Of a DNA stretch of 64,000 nucleotides, positions 53,477 through 61,818 are shown piece by piece. The notes under the pieces were generated by a model. That model worked only from the letters and a program-made list of their open reading frames with translations, searched no databases and was not told where the DNA came from. The first letter of the stretch is position 1. The number at the start of each line of letters is the position of its first letter. Origin of the DNA: RYN-133 sp963754285 (GTDB lineage: Bacteria; Actinomycetota; Actinomycetes; Mycobacteriales; Jatrophihabitantaceae); assembly GCA_963754285.1 (NCBI GenBank), contig CAVWFN010000007.1, forward strand, positions 186,001 to 250,000. Reading direction: 5' to 3'. Made by a program: the position numbers and the translations under genes.

Positions 53477-54418
53477 ATGCGTCCGTTCCACTTCCTCGCC
53501 GACATCCACGAGATCGTCGATGGCGATGAACTCGCCACCCGCGCCAAGCGTGCCGAGGATCTGGGCTATCACGCGCTGGTGATCCCCGACCATCTGCTCG
53601 GACAACTCTCGCCCGTTGTCGCGCTCGCGACTGCAGCGGCGGCGACCTCGTCGTTGCGGCTCTCGGCGTTCGTGCTGAACAACGATCTGCGCCACCCGGC
53701 GGTGCTCGCACAGGATCTCGCGAGCATCGACGTGTTGTCCGGCGGGCGGCTCGACGTTGCGATCGGCGCCGGCTGGAACAAGCCCGAGTACGACGCGATC
53801 GGTTTGAGCTTCGACCCCACCCCGGTGCGGCAGGCTCGGCTCGAGGAGTCGATCACCGTCCTCAAAGGCATGTTCGCGGCCGAGCCGTTCAGTTTCGCCG
53901 GCGAGCACTACACGATCACCGACTACACCGGCGTGCCGACGCCGGTGCAACGTCCGCATCCGCCCTTCTTCATCGGTGGTGGCGGACGACGAACGCTGAC
54001 CCTTGCTGCGAGGGAGGCCGACATCGTCGGGCTCGCTCCGCGGATCGGCAAAGGTGCCAAGCTCGATACGCACTCGATCACGTGGGACGCGACGCGCGAG
54101 AAGATCGAATGGGTGCGCGAGGCGGCCGGCGATCGATTCGATTCGCTCGAGTTCAACATCTATCCGTCGGCGTGGGCGCCCACGATCACCGACGACGTCC
54201 GCGGGGAGGTCGGTCGTGCAATCGATTCGATCCGCGAGCGGACGGGCGTCGAGCTGACAGCGGACGAGGCCATCGACTCCCCGCATCTGTTCATCGGGTC
54301 TGTCGATGGCCTCGTCGAAAAGTTCCTACGCCTGCGTGAGGAACTCGGCATTACATCAATTCTGTTGGGCGAACTGGGCGAGCTCACCCCGGTGTTGGAG
54401 CGACTCGCCGGCCAGTAG
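53477..54418 (+). CDS. TIGR03621-type F420-dependent LLM class oxidoreductase
   Basis: A 313-residue TIM-barrel luciferase-like enzyme of the F420-using TIGR03621 family: RPFHFLADIHEIVDGDEL start, DLGYHALVIPDHL, LSGGRLDVAIGAGW, PFFIGGGGRRTL. It presumably uses reduced F420, in line with an actinobacterial host. The substrate is unknown. No good ribosome site is seen directly before the ATG, which follows the short repeat AATACTGACCACC. Confidence 0.9.
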   Translation: MRPFHFLADIHEIVDGDELATRAKRAEDLGYHALVIPDHLLGQLSPVVALATAAAATSSLRLSAFVLNNDLRHPAVLAQDLASIDVLSGGRLDVAIGAGWNKPEYDAIGLSFDPTPVRQARLEESITVLKGMFAAEPFSFAGEHYTITDYTGVPTPVQRPHPPFFIGGGGRRTLTLAAREADIVGLAPRIGKGAKLDTHSITWDATREKIEWVREAAGDRFDSLEFNIYPSAWAPTITDDVRGEVGRAIDSIRERTGVELTADEAIDSPHLFIGSVDGLVEKFLRLREELGITSILLGELGELTPVLERLAGQ

Positions 54419-54433
54419 ACCGACCAGCGGTGG

Positions 54434-55126
54434 TCAGGGCGTCGGCGTGCCGTAGACGCGCTGCGCGTGCTTGGCGTAGGCACGGCGTCCCATCGACAGG
54501 ACTACCTTGCGCATCGGGCCGGGCACGGCGCCGAGCATCTCGCGCATGACTTCGGGGTCGCCGTCGTAGGCGAGCATCCCCAGCATGCGCGGTGCGTCCT
54601 TGACCGGCGTGCTGCGCTGGGCGGCCTTGCCGATCTTCGCCCACTCCTTGTGCGTGATGCACGCTTCGACGAGCGGCATGACGTGCTGCTCCTCGGCGTC
54701 GAGGTGTTCGATCAGCGCGCCGTACAGGCGCGTGTAGACCGCGGCGAGTTCGGCTGCGCGTGCGGAATCGGCGTCCTTGCGCCAGGCAGCGCGCTCGACG
54801 ACCGTGTGCTCGAGCAACTCGGCCACGACGTGATGCTGCGACTCCATCAATTCGACGATCGGAGCGATCTCGGCCGGCACCCGCTCGAGCAGCTTCGGCC
54901 AGAGCATGTCGTCCTCGATGGTGTGGTGGTGGTGCAGGAATCGGTCGACGAGGTCGAGGTGTGTCGCGACGATGTTGGCCCGCAGCCGATCGCCGTGCTC
55001 GACCGAGCGCAGCAGGGCGGGTGCCAGTCGAAGCTCGCGACGGAACGCGGAGTGAATGGTCTTCATCTCGGCGCCCGCGCCGACAGCGGTCTTGGCGGCG
55101 GGCCGGGTGACGGTGGTCGTGCTCAT
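54434..55126 (-). CDS. Hemerythrin HHE-domain protein
   Basis: A 230-residue protein with a hemerythrin-like four-helix bundle: TIHSAFRRELRL, LVDRFLHHHHTIEDDMLWP, ESQHHVVAELLEHT and ALIEHLDAEEQHVMPLVE supply the His/Glu/Asp ligands for a di-iron centre. Such proteins bind oxygen or NO, or sense redox stress. The C-terminal 60 residues (KVVLSMGRRAYAKHAQRVYG) are an extra helical tail. It is transcribed away from the sigma factor gene. Confidence 0.88.
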   Translation of the reverse strand: MSTTTVTRPAAKTAVGAGAEMKTIHSAFRRELRLAPALLRSVEHGDRLRANIVATHLDLVDRFLHHHHTIEDDMLWPKLLERVPAEIAPIVELMESQHHVVAELLEHTVVERAAWRKDADSARAAELAAVYTRLYGALIEHLDAEEQHVMPLVEACITHKEWAKIGKAAQRSTPVKDAPRMLGMLAYDGDPEVMREMLGAVPGPMRKVVLSMGRRAYAKHAQRVYGTPTP

Positions 55127-55323
55127 GAGCGCTATCTCCTACTGATCGGTATGGGGTATTGGGCAATAGGGAGGGTCGGTGGCGACGCGTGATACATGCT
55201 TCGCGGATCGCGTTCGCTCCACACGCCTGCTAGCTGGACGACCGATGGGTGGCTAGTACGTCGTTTCGCGGCGGGGAACCGAATCGACCCGCCAACGCCT
55301 CTAGGTGATGGGAGGTGCATGCC

Positions 55324-55842
55324 GTGTCCGACTCGGACGCGTTCGCGCAGTTCGTCGCAACGCGACATGCGCAGCTAGTCCGTTTCGCCTTTCTCCTCCT
55401 CGGCGACCGCGGGCACGCCGAGGACCTCGCGCAATCGGCGCTGCTCCGCACCTACTCGCATTGGCGCGCTCTGCGCAGCAGTGACGCAGCGCACGCGTAC
55501 ACCCGCACGACCATGACCAGGCTCGCTGCACGTTGGACGCGGCGTCGCTGGCGGGGCGAGATTCCGTCCGCGGCCGCACTCGACAAAGAAGCGGCCGACA
55601 CGACGGCCGCACGCGCCGCGGCTCTGGATCTCTACACGGCGCTCGGAGCGCTCCCGTGGGCGCAGCGCGCCGTGCTGGTGTTGCGCTACTTCGAAGACCT
55701 GTCCGAGGCGCAAACCGCGGAGATCCTGCGCTGCTCGCCCGGGACGGTGAAGAGCCGCGCGAGTCGTGGACTGGCCACGTTGCGGAGCCGGCTCGGTCCG
55801 GACGCCATCGACGACACCAAGGAGGCGACGCGCCATGGGTGA
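55324..55842 (+). CDS. SigE-family (ECF) RNA polymerase sigma factor
   Basis: A sigma factor of about 172 residues with region 2 (FVATRHAQLVRFAFLLLGDRGHAEDLAQSALLR, in the usual order) and region 4 (LSEAQTAEILRCSPGTVKSRASRGL). It matches the SigE-type ECF group common in actinobacteria. GTG at 55324 was chosen because GGAGG lies 8 bases upstream; the GTG at 55315 abuts that site. The downstream partner gene overlaps it but is destroyed by frameshifts. Confidence 0.88.
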   Translation: MSDSDAFAQFVATRHAQLVRFAFLLLGDRGHAEDLAQSALLRTYSHWRALRSSDAAHAYTRTTMTRLAARWTRRRWRGEIPSAAALDKEAADTTAARAAALDLYTALGALPWAQRAVLVLRYFEDLSEAQTAEILRCSPGTVKSRASRGLATLRSRLGPDAIDDTKEATRHG

Positions 55843-57164
55843 GACCACACTGCGTGCACGGTTCGAAGCGGTAGCCGACCTCGCCGGTACCGACTTCGAG
55901 CCGCCCTCGCTCGAGTCCCTCGCCCGGCGGCGGCGCGGGCGGCGGACCACACGCCTGTCGATGGCGGCCGCAGTCGCCACCATCGTCGCGGTGGCCGTCG
56001 TCGCAACACACCTCGGCGGAACGCCTGGACCGAGTTCCGGCCGGATTACGACTCCAGGCGTGGCGGTCGACGCAGGTCATGTGACCGTGAGTCAGTTGAC
56101 GCACTACCGGTGGACGACCATGCCGGACGCTCCCATCTCGGCAGCGACGTGACTACGGGAACGGTCTCCGTATGGACAGGAAGCCGAATGATCGTGTGGG
56201 GCGGAGCCTCGCAGAAGACCGGGCACCTCTACAATGACGGCGCAAGCTACGACCCCGGCCACACGGACTTGGCAGCGGCTGCCCGCATCGCCGCTCGAGC
56301 CCGCGGCAGGGCGCGGCGTATCGCATGGACCGGAAGCAAATTGTTCGTATGGGGAGGGCGGCTCCGATCGGTACCCATCCCTGACGGCGCGCTGTACGAC
56401 CCGATCACCCGCACCTGGCAACGTTGCCGCCGTTGGACGTGCAGGTGCCGCGAAGCGACAGCGGTGTGGACCGGGCGCGATGTCGTGTTGTTCACGACCG
56501 CGTTCCGTTCGCGATCTGCGCAGGTGCACGCGTACAACCCGGCCGACAACTCGTGGACGACGCTGCCGAACATCACCGATCAGCCAGACCGAAGTTGCTC
56601 TCGATCTCAGGCGCTCGAGGTGGGCGCCAACCCTGTACGTGTGGACTGCCGGTGCAGACCCTACCCCCACGGGCATTGCAGACCGGGAACGTCGCCTTCG
56701 TCTACGGCCCGGGCACGAACTCGTGGAAACCGACCAATTGCTGCCGGTCGCGCGATGGGTACAGCGTCGGGCCGCCGGCCTGGACGGGCGATCACATCCT
56801 GTTCGCGTCCCGCCGGGCGTTGAATGCGACACATGCAGCGGATTGCCGGGCGTGAGCACCGGAACGTGGGCGGACCCCCGCGCCGGCCGGCTGACGACGA
56901 TCGCGCAATGGCCCTTCCGAGGGGATCGTCGGCGCGGAATCGTTCAGCTGGACGGGAGCGGCAGTCCTCGCGCTCGGATCGGGTACGCGCACGCTGCATG
57001 GGATCCAGCAACGCAAACGTGGAGCCCGGCTGCTGTCCTCGCCCTATCAGGGCGATCCGCCGTTACAGGTGTGGACGGGCAACGAACTGATCGTGTGGGG
57101 CCAGCTGTACGCCCCGCCCTCCCCCAACCCGAACGCGGGAAGCGCGCAGCCCGATGAGCCGTGA
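55835..57164 (+). pseudogene. Membrane-anchored kelch-like protein, decayed partner of the sigma factor
   Basis: The first 105 residues are intact: GETTLRARFEAVADLAGTDF, a basic stretch, and one membrane helix (LSMAAAVATIVAVAVVATHL), as in anti-sigma-like proteins encoded after SigE-type factors. From about 56145 the reading frame switches at least six times. Kelch-type blades can be followed across all three frames, with alternating VWTGSRMIVWGG or AWTGSKLFVWGG strands and ITRTWQR or ATQTWSP strands, ending with QVWTGNELIVWGQ before the stop at 57162-57164. The ATG overlaps the sigma gene by 8 bases. It cannot make a functional protein as written. Confidence 0.8.
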
Positions 57165-57198
57165 ACCGACCGGACTCGAGTTCCGCCGTCCCTGACTA

Positions 57199-58125
57199 TC
57201 AGTCGCCCGACCAAGCCAGCACGCGCATCGCGCGCAGCGTGTTCCACCGGCTCGGCTGGCCGTCGCCGTCCTCCATCGCGAAATGCACCGCGCCCGCATA
57301 GGTGTGCTCGAGCAGCCACGTCCCGTCCGGCTGCCGCTTCGAACGCACCAGCTCGATGGCTTCGCTCAGCTTCGAATGCTGATCTCCGGCAGCGCGGAAG
57401 TAGTCGAGGGCACGCAACACGTCGTAATGCCACCACGTCGGGAACGAGAACTTCAGATAGTCGGGATCGACCAGCTCGCCGGTGCTCAACCGCCTCATCA
57501 ACGACCGGTCGAGCAGGTACTGCTCACCGCGGCGTCGCGCGTCCACGACCGGGTGCGATCCGCCTGCGCGCTCGTACTCCAGCAAGCCTTCGAGGACGCA
57601 GATCGTCGTGTCGAACGACGAGCGCACCGACCCGTTCTCGACCTCGCAGTTCCACCCGCCGTCCTCCAGCTGCTCGCCGAGCAGTCGGGCGACGAGCGCG
57701 TCCACGTCGACACCGAAGTACGCGCCGAGCGCGACAGTGCGTCCGTTGATGCATGGTTCGACTTCGCCGTCGAAGAAGGGCGATCCGTCGTACTCCCACC
57801 GAGAGTTGTCGCGCACGAGCGCGACCTTCTCGCGGACGACGTCCGCGTTCGGGTCGATACCGAAATCGCGCAGCAACCCGAGCGTCGGCAACGTGGACGT
57901 CCACGGCTGGCCCTGCGAGAAGTCGCCACGGAAGTCGGCCGGGAAGCACGCGCCGCCCGCCCAGCCGTCGTCAGCGCAGAGCGCGAGTAACCGTGCGCCC
58001 CAGCCTTCGGTCGCAACCTTCGAGCGCTCGGCGGCAACCTCGTCGGCACCGGCGTCAGTGAGATCGCGCAGGGCCTGCCACCGCACTGCGGGATCGGAGT
58101 CGAGCAGCCAGTCCGTGACAGTCAT
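57199..58125 (-). CDS. Terpene-cyclase-like alpha/alpha-toroid protein
   Basis: A 308-residue protein with repeated helical pairs and QxxxGxW/QW-like segments (EQLEDGGWNCE, RQPDGTWLLE), the pattern of prenyltransferase/squalene-cyclase toroids. The DxDD catalytic motif of cyclases is not seen, so enzyme activity is doubtful. Similar stand-alone proteins are annotated as hypothetical. ATG at 58125 was used; an ATG three codons earlier is possible. The function is unknown. Confidence 0.75.
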   Translation of the reverse strand: MTVTDWLLDSDPAVRWQALRDLTDAGADEVAAERSKVATEGWGARLLALCADDGWAGGACFPADFRGDFSQGQPWTSTLPTLGLLRDFGIDPNADVVREKVALVRDNSRWEYDGSPFFDGEVEPCINGRTVALGAYFGVDVDALVARLLGEQLEDGGWNCEVENGSVRSSFDTTICVLEGLLEYERAGGSHPVVDARRRGEQYLLDRSLMRRLSTGELVDPDYLKFSFPTWWHYDVLRALDYFRAAGDQHSKLSEAIELVRSKRQPDGTWLLEHTYAGAVHFAMEDGDGQPSRWNTLRAMRVLAWSGD

Positions 58126-58160
58126 CGGACGCACCCACGGCCCTGTGCGAGGCTGACCCG

Positions 58161-58511
58161 GTGGCCATCTCGGGTGCGCATCTCATCATCTACAGCGCTG
58201 ACCCGGACGCCGACCGCGAGTTCTTCCGTGACGTGTTGGGTTATCCGCATGTCGACGCCGGCGGCGGCTGGCTGATGTTCAAGTTGCCGCCTGCGGAACT
58301 GGCCGTGCACCCGAGTGACTCGACCACCGAGCACGAGCTCTACCTGATGTGCGACGACCTCGACGAGACCATGACCGCGTTGCGCGCGAGTGGTGTCGAC
58401 TTCGACGAGATCACGCACGCGCGGTGGGGGCATGTCACACGATTCCGGCTCCCGGGTGGAAGCGTGGTCGGTGTCTACGAACCGCTGCATCCGCGCGCCA
58501 CCGACCTCTGA
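58161..58511 (+). CDS. VOC superfamily small protein
   Basis: A 116-residue single VOC module set (GAHLIIYSADPDADREFFRDVLG ... GGGWLMFKLPPAELAVHPSD ... HELYLMCDDLDETMTAL ... FRLPGGSVVGVYEPLHP, in order). This is the glyoxalase/bleomycin-resistance fold, usually a metal-dependent dimer. Function unassigned. It diverges from the toroid gene and converges on another VOC gene. Confidence 0.85.
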   Translation: MAISGAHLIIYSADPDADREFFRDVLGYPHVDAGGGWLMFKLPPAELAVHPSDSTTEHELYLMCDDLDETMTALRASGVDFDEITHARWGHVTRFRLPGGSVVGVYEPLHPRATDL

Positions 58512-58524
58512 CAACCTGGCTCGC

Positions 58525-58546
58525 GACTCGGTCTGCACGACGAGTC
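58525..58546. terminator. Short hairpin between convergent VOC genes
   Basis: GACTCG and CGAGTC pair across a 10-base loop between the two convergent VOC genes and reach into the end of the second. The stem is only 6 pairs and there is no T-run, so this is weak support. Confidence 0.3.
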
Positions 58547-58904
58547 AGCCCACGCACAGACAGAACGGGTGACCGGCCGGGTCGAGGAAGACCCGGAAAG
58601 TCGTACCCGGCTGGTGATCGTGTTTGGTAGCGCCAAGCTCCAGCACCGCCGCTTCAGCAGCGTCGAGGTCGTCGACGTCCACGTCGATGTGCATCTGTTG
58701 CGGCACCTCCTGCCCGGGCCACTGCGGTGCCCGGTACGAGTCGACCTTCTGGAACGCCAGCGAGTCGCCGTAGTCGGCGCGGATCGCCGACCACTCGTCG
58801 TCGTTCTTTTCGATCGCCCAGCCCAGCAAGGCGCTGTAGAAAGCGGCCATTGCCTTCGGGTCGGGGCAGTCGAGAACGGTCACGGGAAAGCGTGCGATAG
58901 CCAT
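58545..58904 (-). CDS. VOC superfamily glyoxalase-like protein
   Basis: A 119-residue protein of the VOC type with FPVTVLDCPDPKAMAAFYSALLGW, MHIDVDVDDLDAAEAAVLELGA and FRVFLDPAGHPFCLCVG, the common actinobacterial Glyoxalase_6-like layout. The function is unknown. It is encoded opposite to the VOC gene at 58161-58511 and is not a close copy of it. Confidence 0.87.
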   Translation of the reverse strand: MAIARFPVTVLDCPDPKAMAAFYSALLGWAIEKNDDEWSAIRADYGDSLAFQKVDSYRAPQWPGQEVPQQMHIDVDVDDLDAAEAAVLELGATKHDHQPGTTFRVFLDPAGHPFCLCVG

Positions 58905-59010
58905 GGCGGCAGTCTAGGAACGGTTGCGGACGATGGGCGTCCGCAATGACGGCGCCCGCAGCTCGGTCACCCGCATTCGCGATCATCAAGGGGTGGACGT
59001 CGAGGGTGCG

Positions 59011-60180
59011 ATGGCGCCGAACCGCGCGGCGAGCACGGCGCACCGAGCGCCGCTCGTGCTGCTCGCGGCCTGCGTGTTCTTCGCGATATCGACCGAGATG
59101 CTGCCGGTCGGGTTGCTCCCCGAGATCGGGCGCGGTCTCGGTGTGTCGTCGTCGGCCGCCGGCGTCCTCGTCTCGGTCTACGCCGTACTGGTTGCCGTCT
59201 TGTCGGTCCCCATCGCAGCGCTTGCAGAGCGCTGGCCGCGGCGCGCGGTGCTCGCAGTACTGCTCGGCGCCTACACCGTCAGCAACATCGTGTTCGCCGC
59301 TGCGCCGGACTACGCCGTCGCGGTCGTCGCACGGACGATCGGCGGCATTGCGCACGCCGGCTTCTTCGCCGTGTCCGTGGCTGCGGCGGTGTCGCTGGTC
59401 GACGCCACGAGATCGGGACGCGCGATCGCTGTTGTGATGGTCGGTAATGCACTGGCGCTGGTCTTCGGCGTACCCGTCGGGACGTTGCTGGGGACCGCGC
59501 TCGGCTGGCGGTGGGCCTTCGCCGTTCTCGCGGTGGCATTGGGCGTGCTCGCGATCGCGGTCGTGCGGCTCCTGCCTGACCAGGCGCCGGCTCGCACGAC
59601 CTCACGGACGCGTGTGCTCGTCGGCATCCGCCGTCCCGCCGTCGTGGTCATGGCAAGCGTGATCACGCTGCTCGCGCTCGGTCACTTCACGCTCTATACC
59701 TACGTCAGCCCGCTGCTGCTCCACGACGGTGTCGCGCGCAGTGACATCGGCACGGTGCTGTTCGGATACGGCGTCGGCGGCCTGGTCGGGCTCGCCGCCG
59801 CGAGCGCGATCGTTGCGCGCCGTCCGTATGAAGCGCTTGCCGTCGACATCGTGTTGACAGCCGCGAGCCTCGTCCTCGCCGCGGTGGTCGCCTCGACGAT
59901 CGGCATTGTCGCGGTTGTCGCGGTGTGGGGCGTCGCGTTCGGTGCGTTCCCGACCTTGACCCAGACCGTCATGCTGCACTCGGCCGGCGACGCGACCGAC
60001 GCCGCCACGTCCCTCGTCAATGCGACCACCAACATCGGAATCGCTGGCGGCGCGTTGCTCGGCTCACGGTTGCTCGGCGTCATCAGCGCGCCCGATCTCG
60101 GTTGGGTCGGCGCCGGACTCGTTGCGGCTTCCCTGGTCGCGTACGCGCCCAGACTGCGGCGAGGGGCTCGAGCGACGTAA
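59011..60180 (+). CDS. MFS transporter, DHA1-type (sugar or drug efflux)
   Basis: A protein of about 389 residues with twelve hydrophobic segments. FFAISTEMLPVGLLPEIGRGLGVSSS is the start typical of the AraJ/SotB-like DHA1 group, and ALAERWPRRAVLAVLLG is the conserved 2-3 loop. ATG at 59011 was chosen, with GAGGG just upstream; longer in-frame starts exist back to 58924. The substrate is unknown. Confidence 0.85.
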   Translation: MAPNRAASTAHRAPLVLLAACVFFAISTEMLPVGLLPEIGRGLGVSSSAAGVLVSVYAVLVAVLSVPIAALAERWPRRAVLAVLLGAYTVSNIVFAAAPDYAVAVVARTIGGIAHAGFFAVSVAAAVSLVDATRSGRAIAVVMVGNALALVFGVPVGTLLGTALGWRWAFAVLAVALGVLAIAVVRLLPDQAPARTTSRTRVLVGIRRPAVVVMASVITLLALGHFTLYTYVSPLLLHDGVARSDIGTVLFGYGVGGLVGLAAASAIVARRPYEALAVDIVLTAASLVLAAVVASTIGIVAVVAVWGVAFGAFPTLTQTVMLHSAGDATDAATSLVNATTNIGIAGGALLGSRLLGVISAPDLGWVGAGLVAASLVAYAPRLRRGARAT

Positions 60181-60218
60181 GGTCGAGGACAAGATCGGGT
60201 CGGCCGAGGAGGCAACCG

Positions 60219-60392
60219 ATGATGTACGTCCTGCTGATCGTGTTGGTCGTCGTGCTGGGCAGTGCCCTGATATGGGGCGCGCGCAAGTCGCGTGAGGCGG
60301 ACGAAGACATCAAGTACATGAACGAGGGCCGCGGGCCCGGACGAGGAATCCTCGGCGTCTTCGGCAAGGGCAGCAACGACCGCCGGTCCTGA
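60219..60392 (+). CDS. Small single-pass membrane protein
   Basis: A 57-residue protein with one N-terminal transmembrane helix (MYVLLIVLVVVLGSALIWG) followed by a charged tail rich in Gly, Arg and Asp. A GGAGG ribosome site lies 6-7 bases before the ATG, and the end is well defined. It lies 38 bases after the MFS gene on the same strand. No named family was recognised. Confidence 0.65.
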   Translation: MMYVLLIVLVVVLGSALIWGARKSREADEDIKYMNEGRGPGRGILGVFGKGSNDRRS

Positions 60393-60446
60393 AACCGACA
60401 AGTTTTCGAACAACGACCCTCAGGACGCCGGATCTACGATCCGCAA

Positions 60447-60740
60447 ATGGCGGGGGACGGTGAGCTCGAGCGTGCGCGGAAGTGGACCGAAGAGTGCCGC
60501 GTCCGTGAGCACGACCGGTGCGAGCACGTCGGGTCGGCTCGCACGGTAGGTCTGCTCGGCCTGCGCAGGTTTGTCACGCTGTGCCCGTGCGCCTGCCACT
60601 GGGGATGCCCAGCCGACGCGGCCGAACTGTCCGAATCCAAGACCATGTGCAACTGCAGCACGAACGGTGCCGTGCGGCGGCAGAACTTCGATGCGGCACT
60701 CCGAGCCCGGGCGGAAAAGCATCGCTTCCGTTTCGGATGA
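60447..60740 (+). CDS. Cysteine- and histidine-rich small protein
   Basis: A 97-residue protein with clustered metal-binding residues: CRVREHDRCEH, CPCACHWGCP and CNC. This spacing suggests zinc or iron-sulfur binding. I recall a C-x-C-x-CH pattern of this sort in uncharacterised actinobacterial proteins but cannot name a family. There is no clear ribosome site; a TACGAT -10-like hexamer lies a few bases before the start, so a leaderless message is possible. Confidence 0.55.
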   Translation: MAGDGELERARKWTEECRVREHDRCEHVGSARTVGLLGLRRFVTLCPCACHWGCPADAAELSESKTMCNCSTNGAVRRQNFDAALRARAEKHRFRFG

Positions 60741-60865
60741 CCCAGCGGCCGACAGACATCGGGCCAAACACTCTTCGCCCGGGCCCGTCGAGCGTAGGGT
60801 CAGCACCACCTCACGACCGCGGCAGGAGCGCCCACGGGACACCTACTCACATCGCGGGAGCGAGC

Positions 60866-60982
60866 ATGTCTGGAAAGAACAAGGGCGGCCGAGAGATACG
60901 TAAGCCCAAGCAACCCAAGAAGGCGAAGCCGGTCGAGACGAGTGGCGCCGTGTCCAAGAGCGGCGAGGTCAAGCCCCGCTAG
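60866..60982 (+). CDS. Very small basic Lys/Pro-rich protein
   Basis: A 38-residue, strongly basic protein (SGKNKGGREIRKPKQPKKAK, then an SGAVSKSGEVKPR tail). A GGGAG ribosome site lies 5-6 bases before the ATG. Similar small Lys-rich proteins occur in many bacteria as uncharacterised short ORFs. Nucleic-acid binding is a guess based on charge only. Confidence 0.55.
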   Translation: MSGKNKGGREIRKPKQPKKAKPVETSGAVSKSGEVKPR

Positions 60983-61098
60983 TACTTGCGCCCCAGTTGG
61001 TGCAATCGGGCCCACCCGCTACTCGAGGGGCTCTGTGGCGCCCTGCGGGCAGTACCGTTGGCGTCGATGGGTCGCTCGCCGGACATCGGGGGTGCACT

Positions 61099-61629
61099 GT
61101 GGCTGGCACGCGGAAGCGCCTCGTGGTGCGCCGGCTGCTCATCGGTGCGGCCGTCCTTGCCGTGCTCGGCGGTGGCGCGTGGCTGGGTCGATCGCTGTCC
61201 CACTCCGCCGGATCCGGCATGGCGTCGGCTGGTAAAGGCTCGACAGCCGCTGCGGGAGCGCGCCAACTGAGTGCTGCCGACCTCGCCGCTGCCCCCGTCG
61301 TCGCGTTGCGCCGCCTTCCGGCATCGGCAGCGAAGGGTCATATCGCGCTGCCCTGGCGTCGAGTCTCTGTCAGCCGGGCCCACCTGGACATCGTGTTCGC
61401 GAGCCGCCCCTCGTGCGAGCAGGTCAACGGCGTCGTCATCGAACAACGGGCCTCGTCGGTCACGATCAATGTGCTGGCGAGCAACATCGTCAACGCGCCG
61501 GATTGCGATGTCGTGCCCAAGCTGAAGCGAGCCGTCGTCACACTCGTCGCACCCTTGGCGGCGCGGGCATTGCTGCACGCCGGCCTGGACACGGCCTACT
61601 GGCCGACGAACCCGTTCGACCAGACCTGA
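61099..61629 (+). CDS. Membrane-anchored exported protein of unknown function
   Basis: About 176 residues: a basic N-terminus, one hydrophobic helix (LLIGAAVLAVLGGGAWLG), a Ser/Ala/Gly-rich linker and a small extracellular domain with two cysteines (PSCEQVNGVVIEQ ... APDCDVVPKLKR) that could form a disulfide. GTG at 61099 was chosen because GGGGG lies 7 bases upstream; a longer frame starts at 60997. No family was recognised. Confidence 0.6.
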   Translation: MAGTRKRLVVRRLLIGAAVLAVLGGGAWLGRSLSHSAGSGMASAGKGSTAAAGARQLSAADLAAAPVVALRRLPASAAKGHIALPWRRVSVSRAHLDIVFASRPSCEQVNGVVIEQRASSVTINVLASNIVNAPDCDVVPKLKRAVVTLVAPLAARALLHAGLDTAYWPTNPFDQT

Positions 61630-61714
61630 CGCGGTCAGCAGTGATCGCCGTTCCCGTCGCGTGCGTGAACGCGCTGCGATGTCACGCGGTCCGGCAAGGG
61701 CCGGACTGTCTACA

Positions 61715-61788
61715 TGGAGCGGGCGACGAGAATCGAACTCGCGTAATCAGTTTGGAAGACTGAGGCTCTACCATTGAGCTACGCCCGC
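61715..61788 (-). tRNA. tRNA-Gly (anticodon TCC)
   Basis: A complete cloverleaf on the minus strand: acceptor GCGGGCG/CGCCCGC, D arm GCTCAATGGTAGAGC, anticodon stem TCAGT/ACTGA with loop CTTCCAA, T loop GTTCGATTC, and 3' TCCA, so CCA is encoded. Confidence 0.95.
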
Positions 61789-61818
61789 AGCTGCTTGCGA
61801 TGAGACACAATACCGGTC

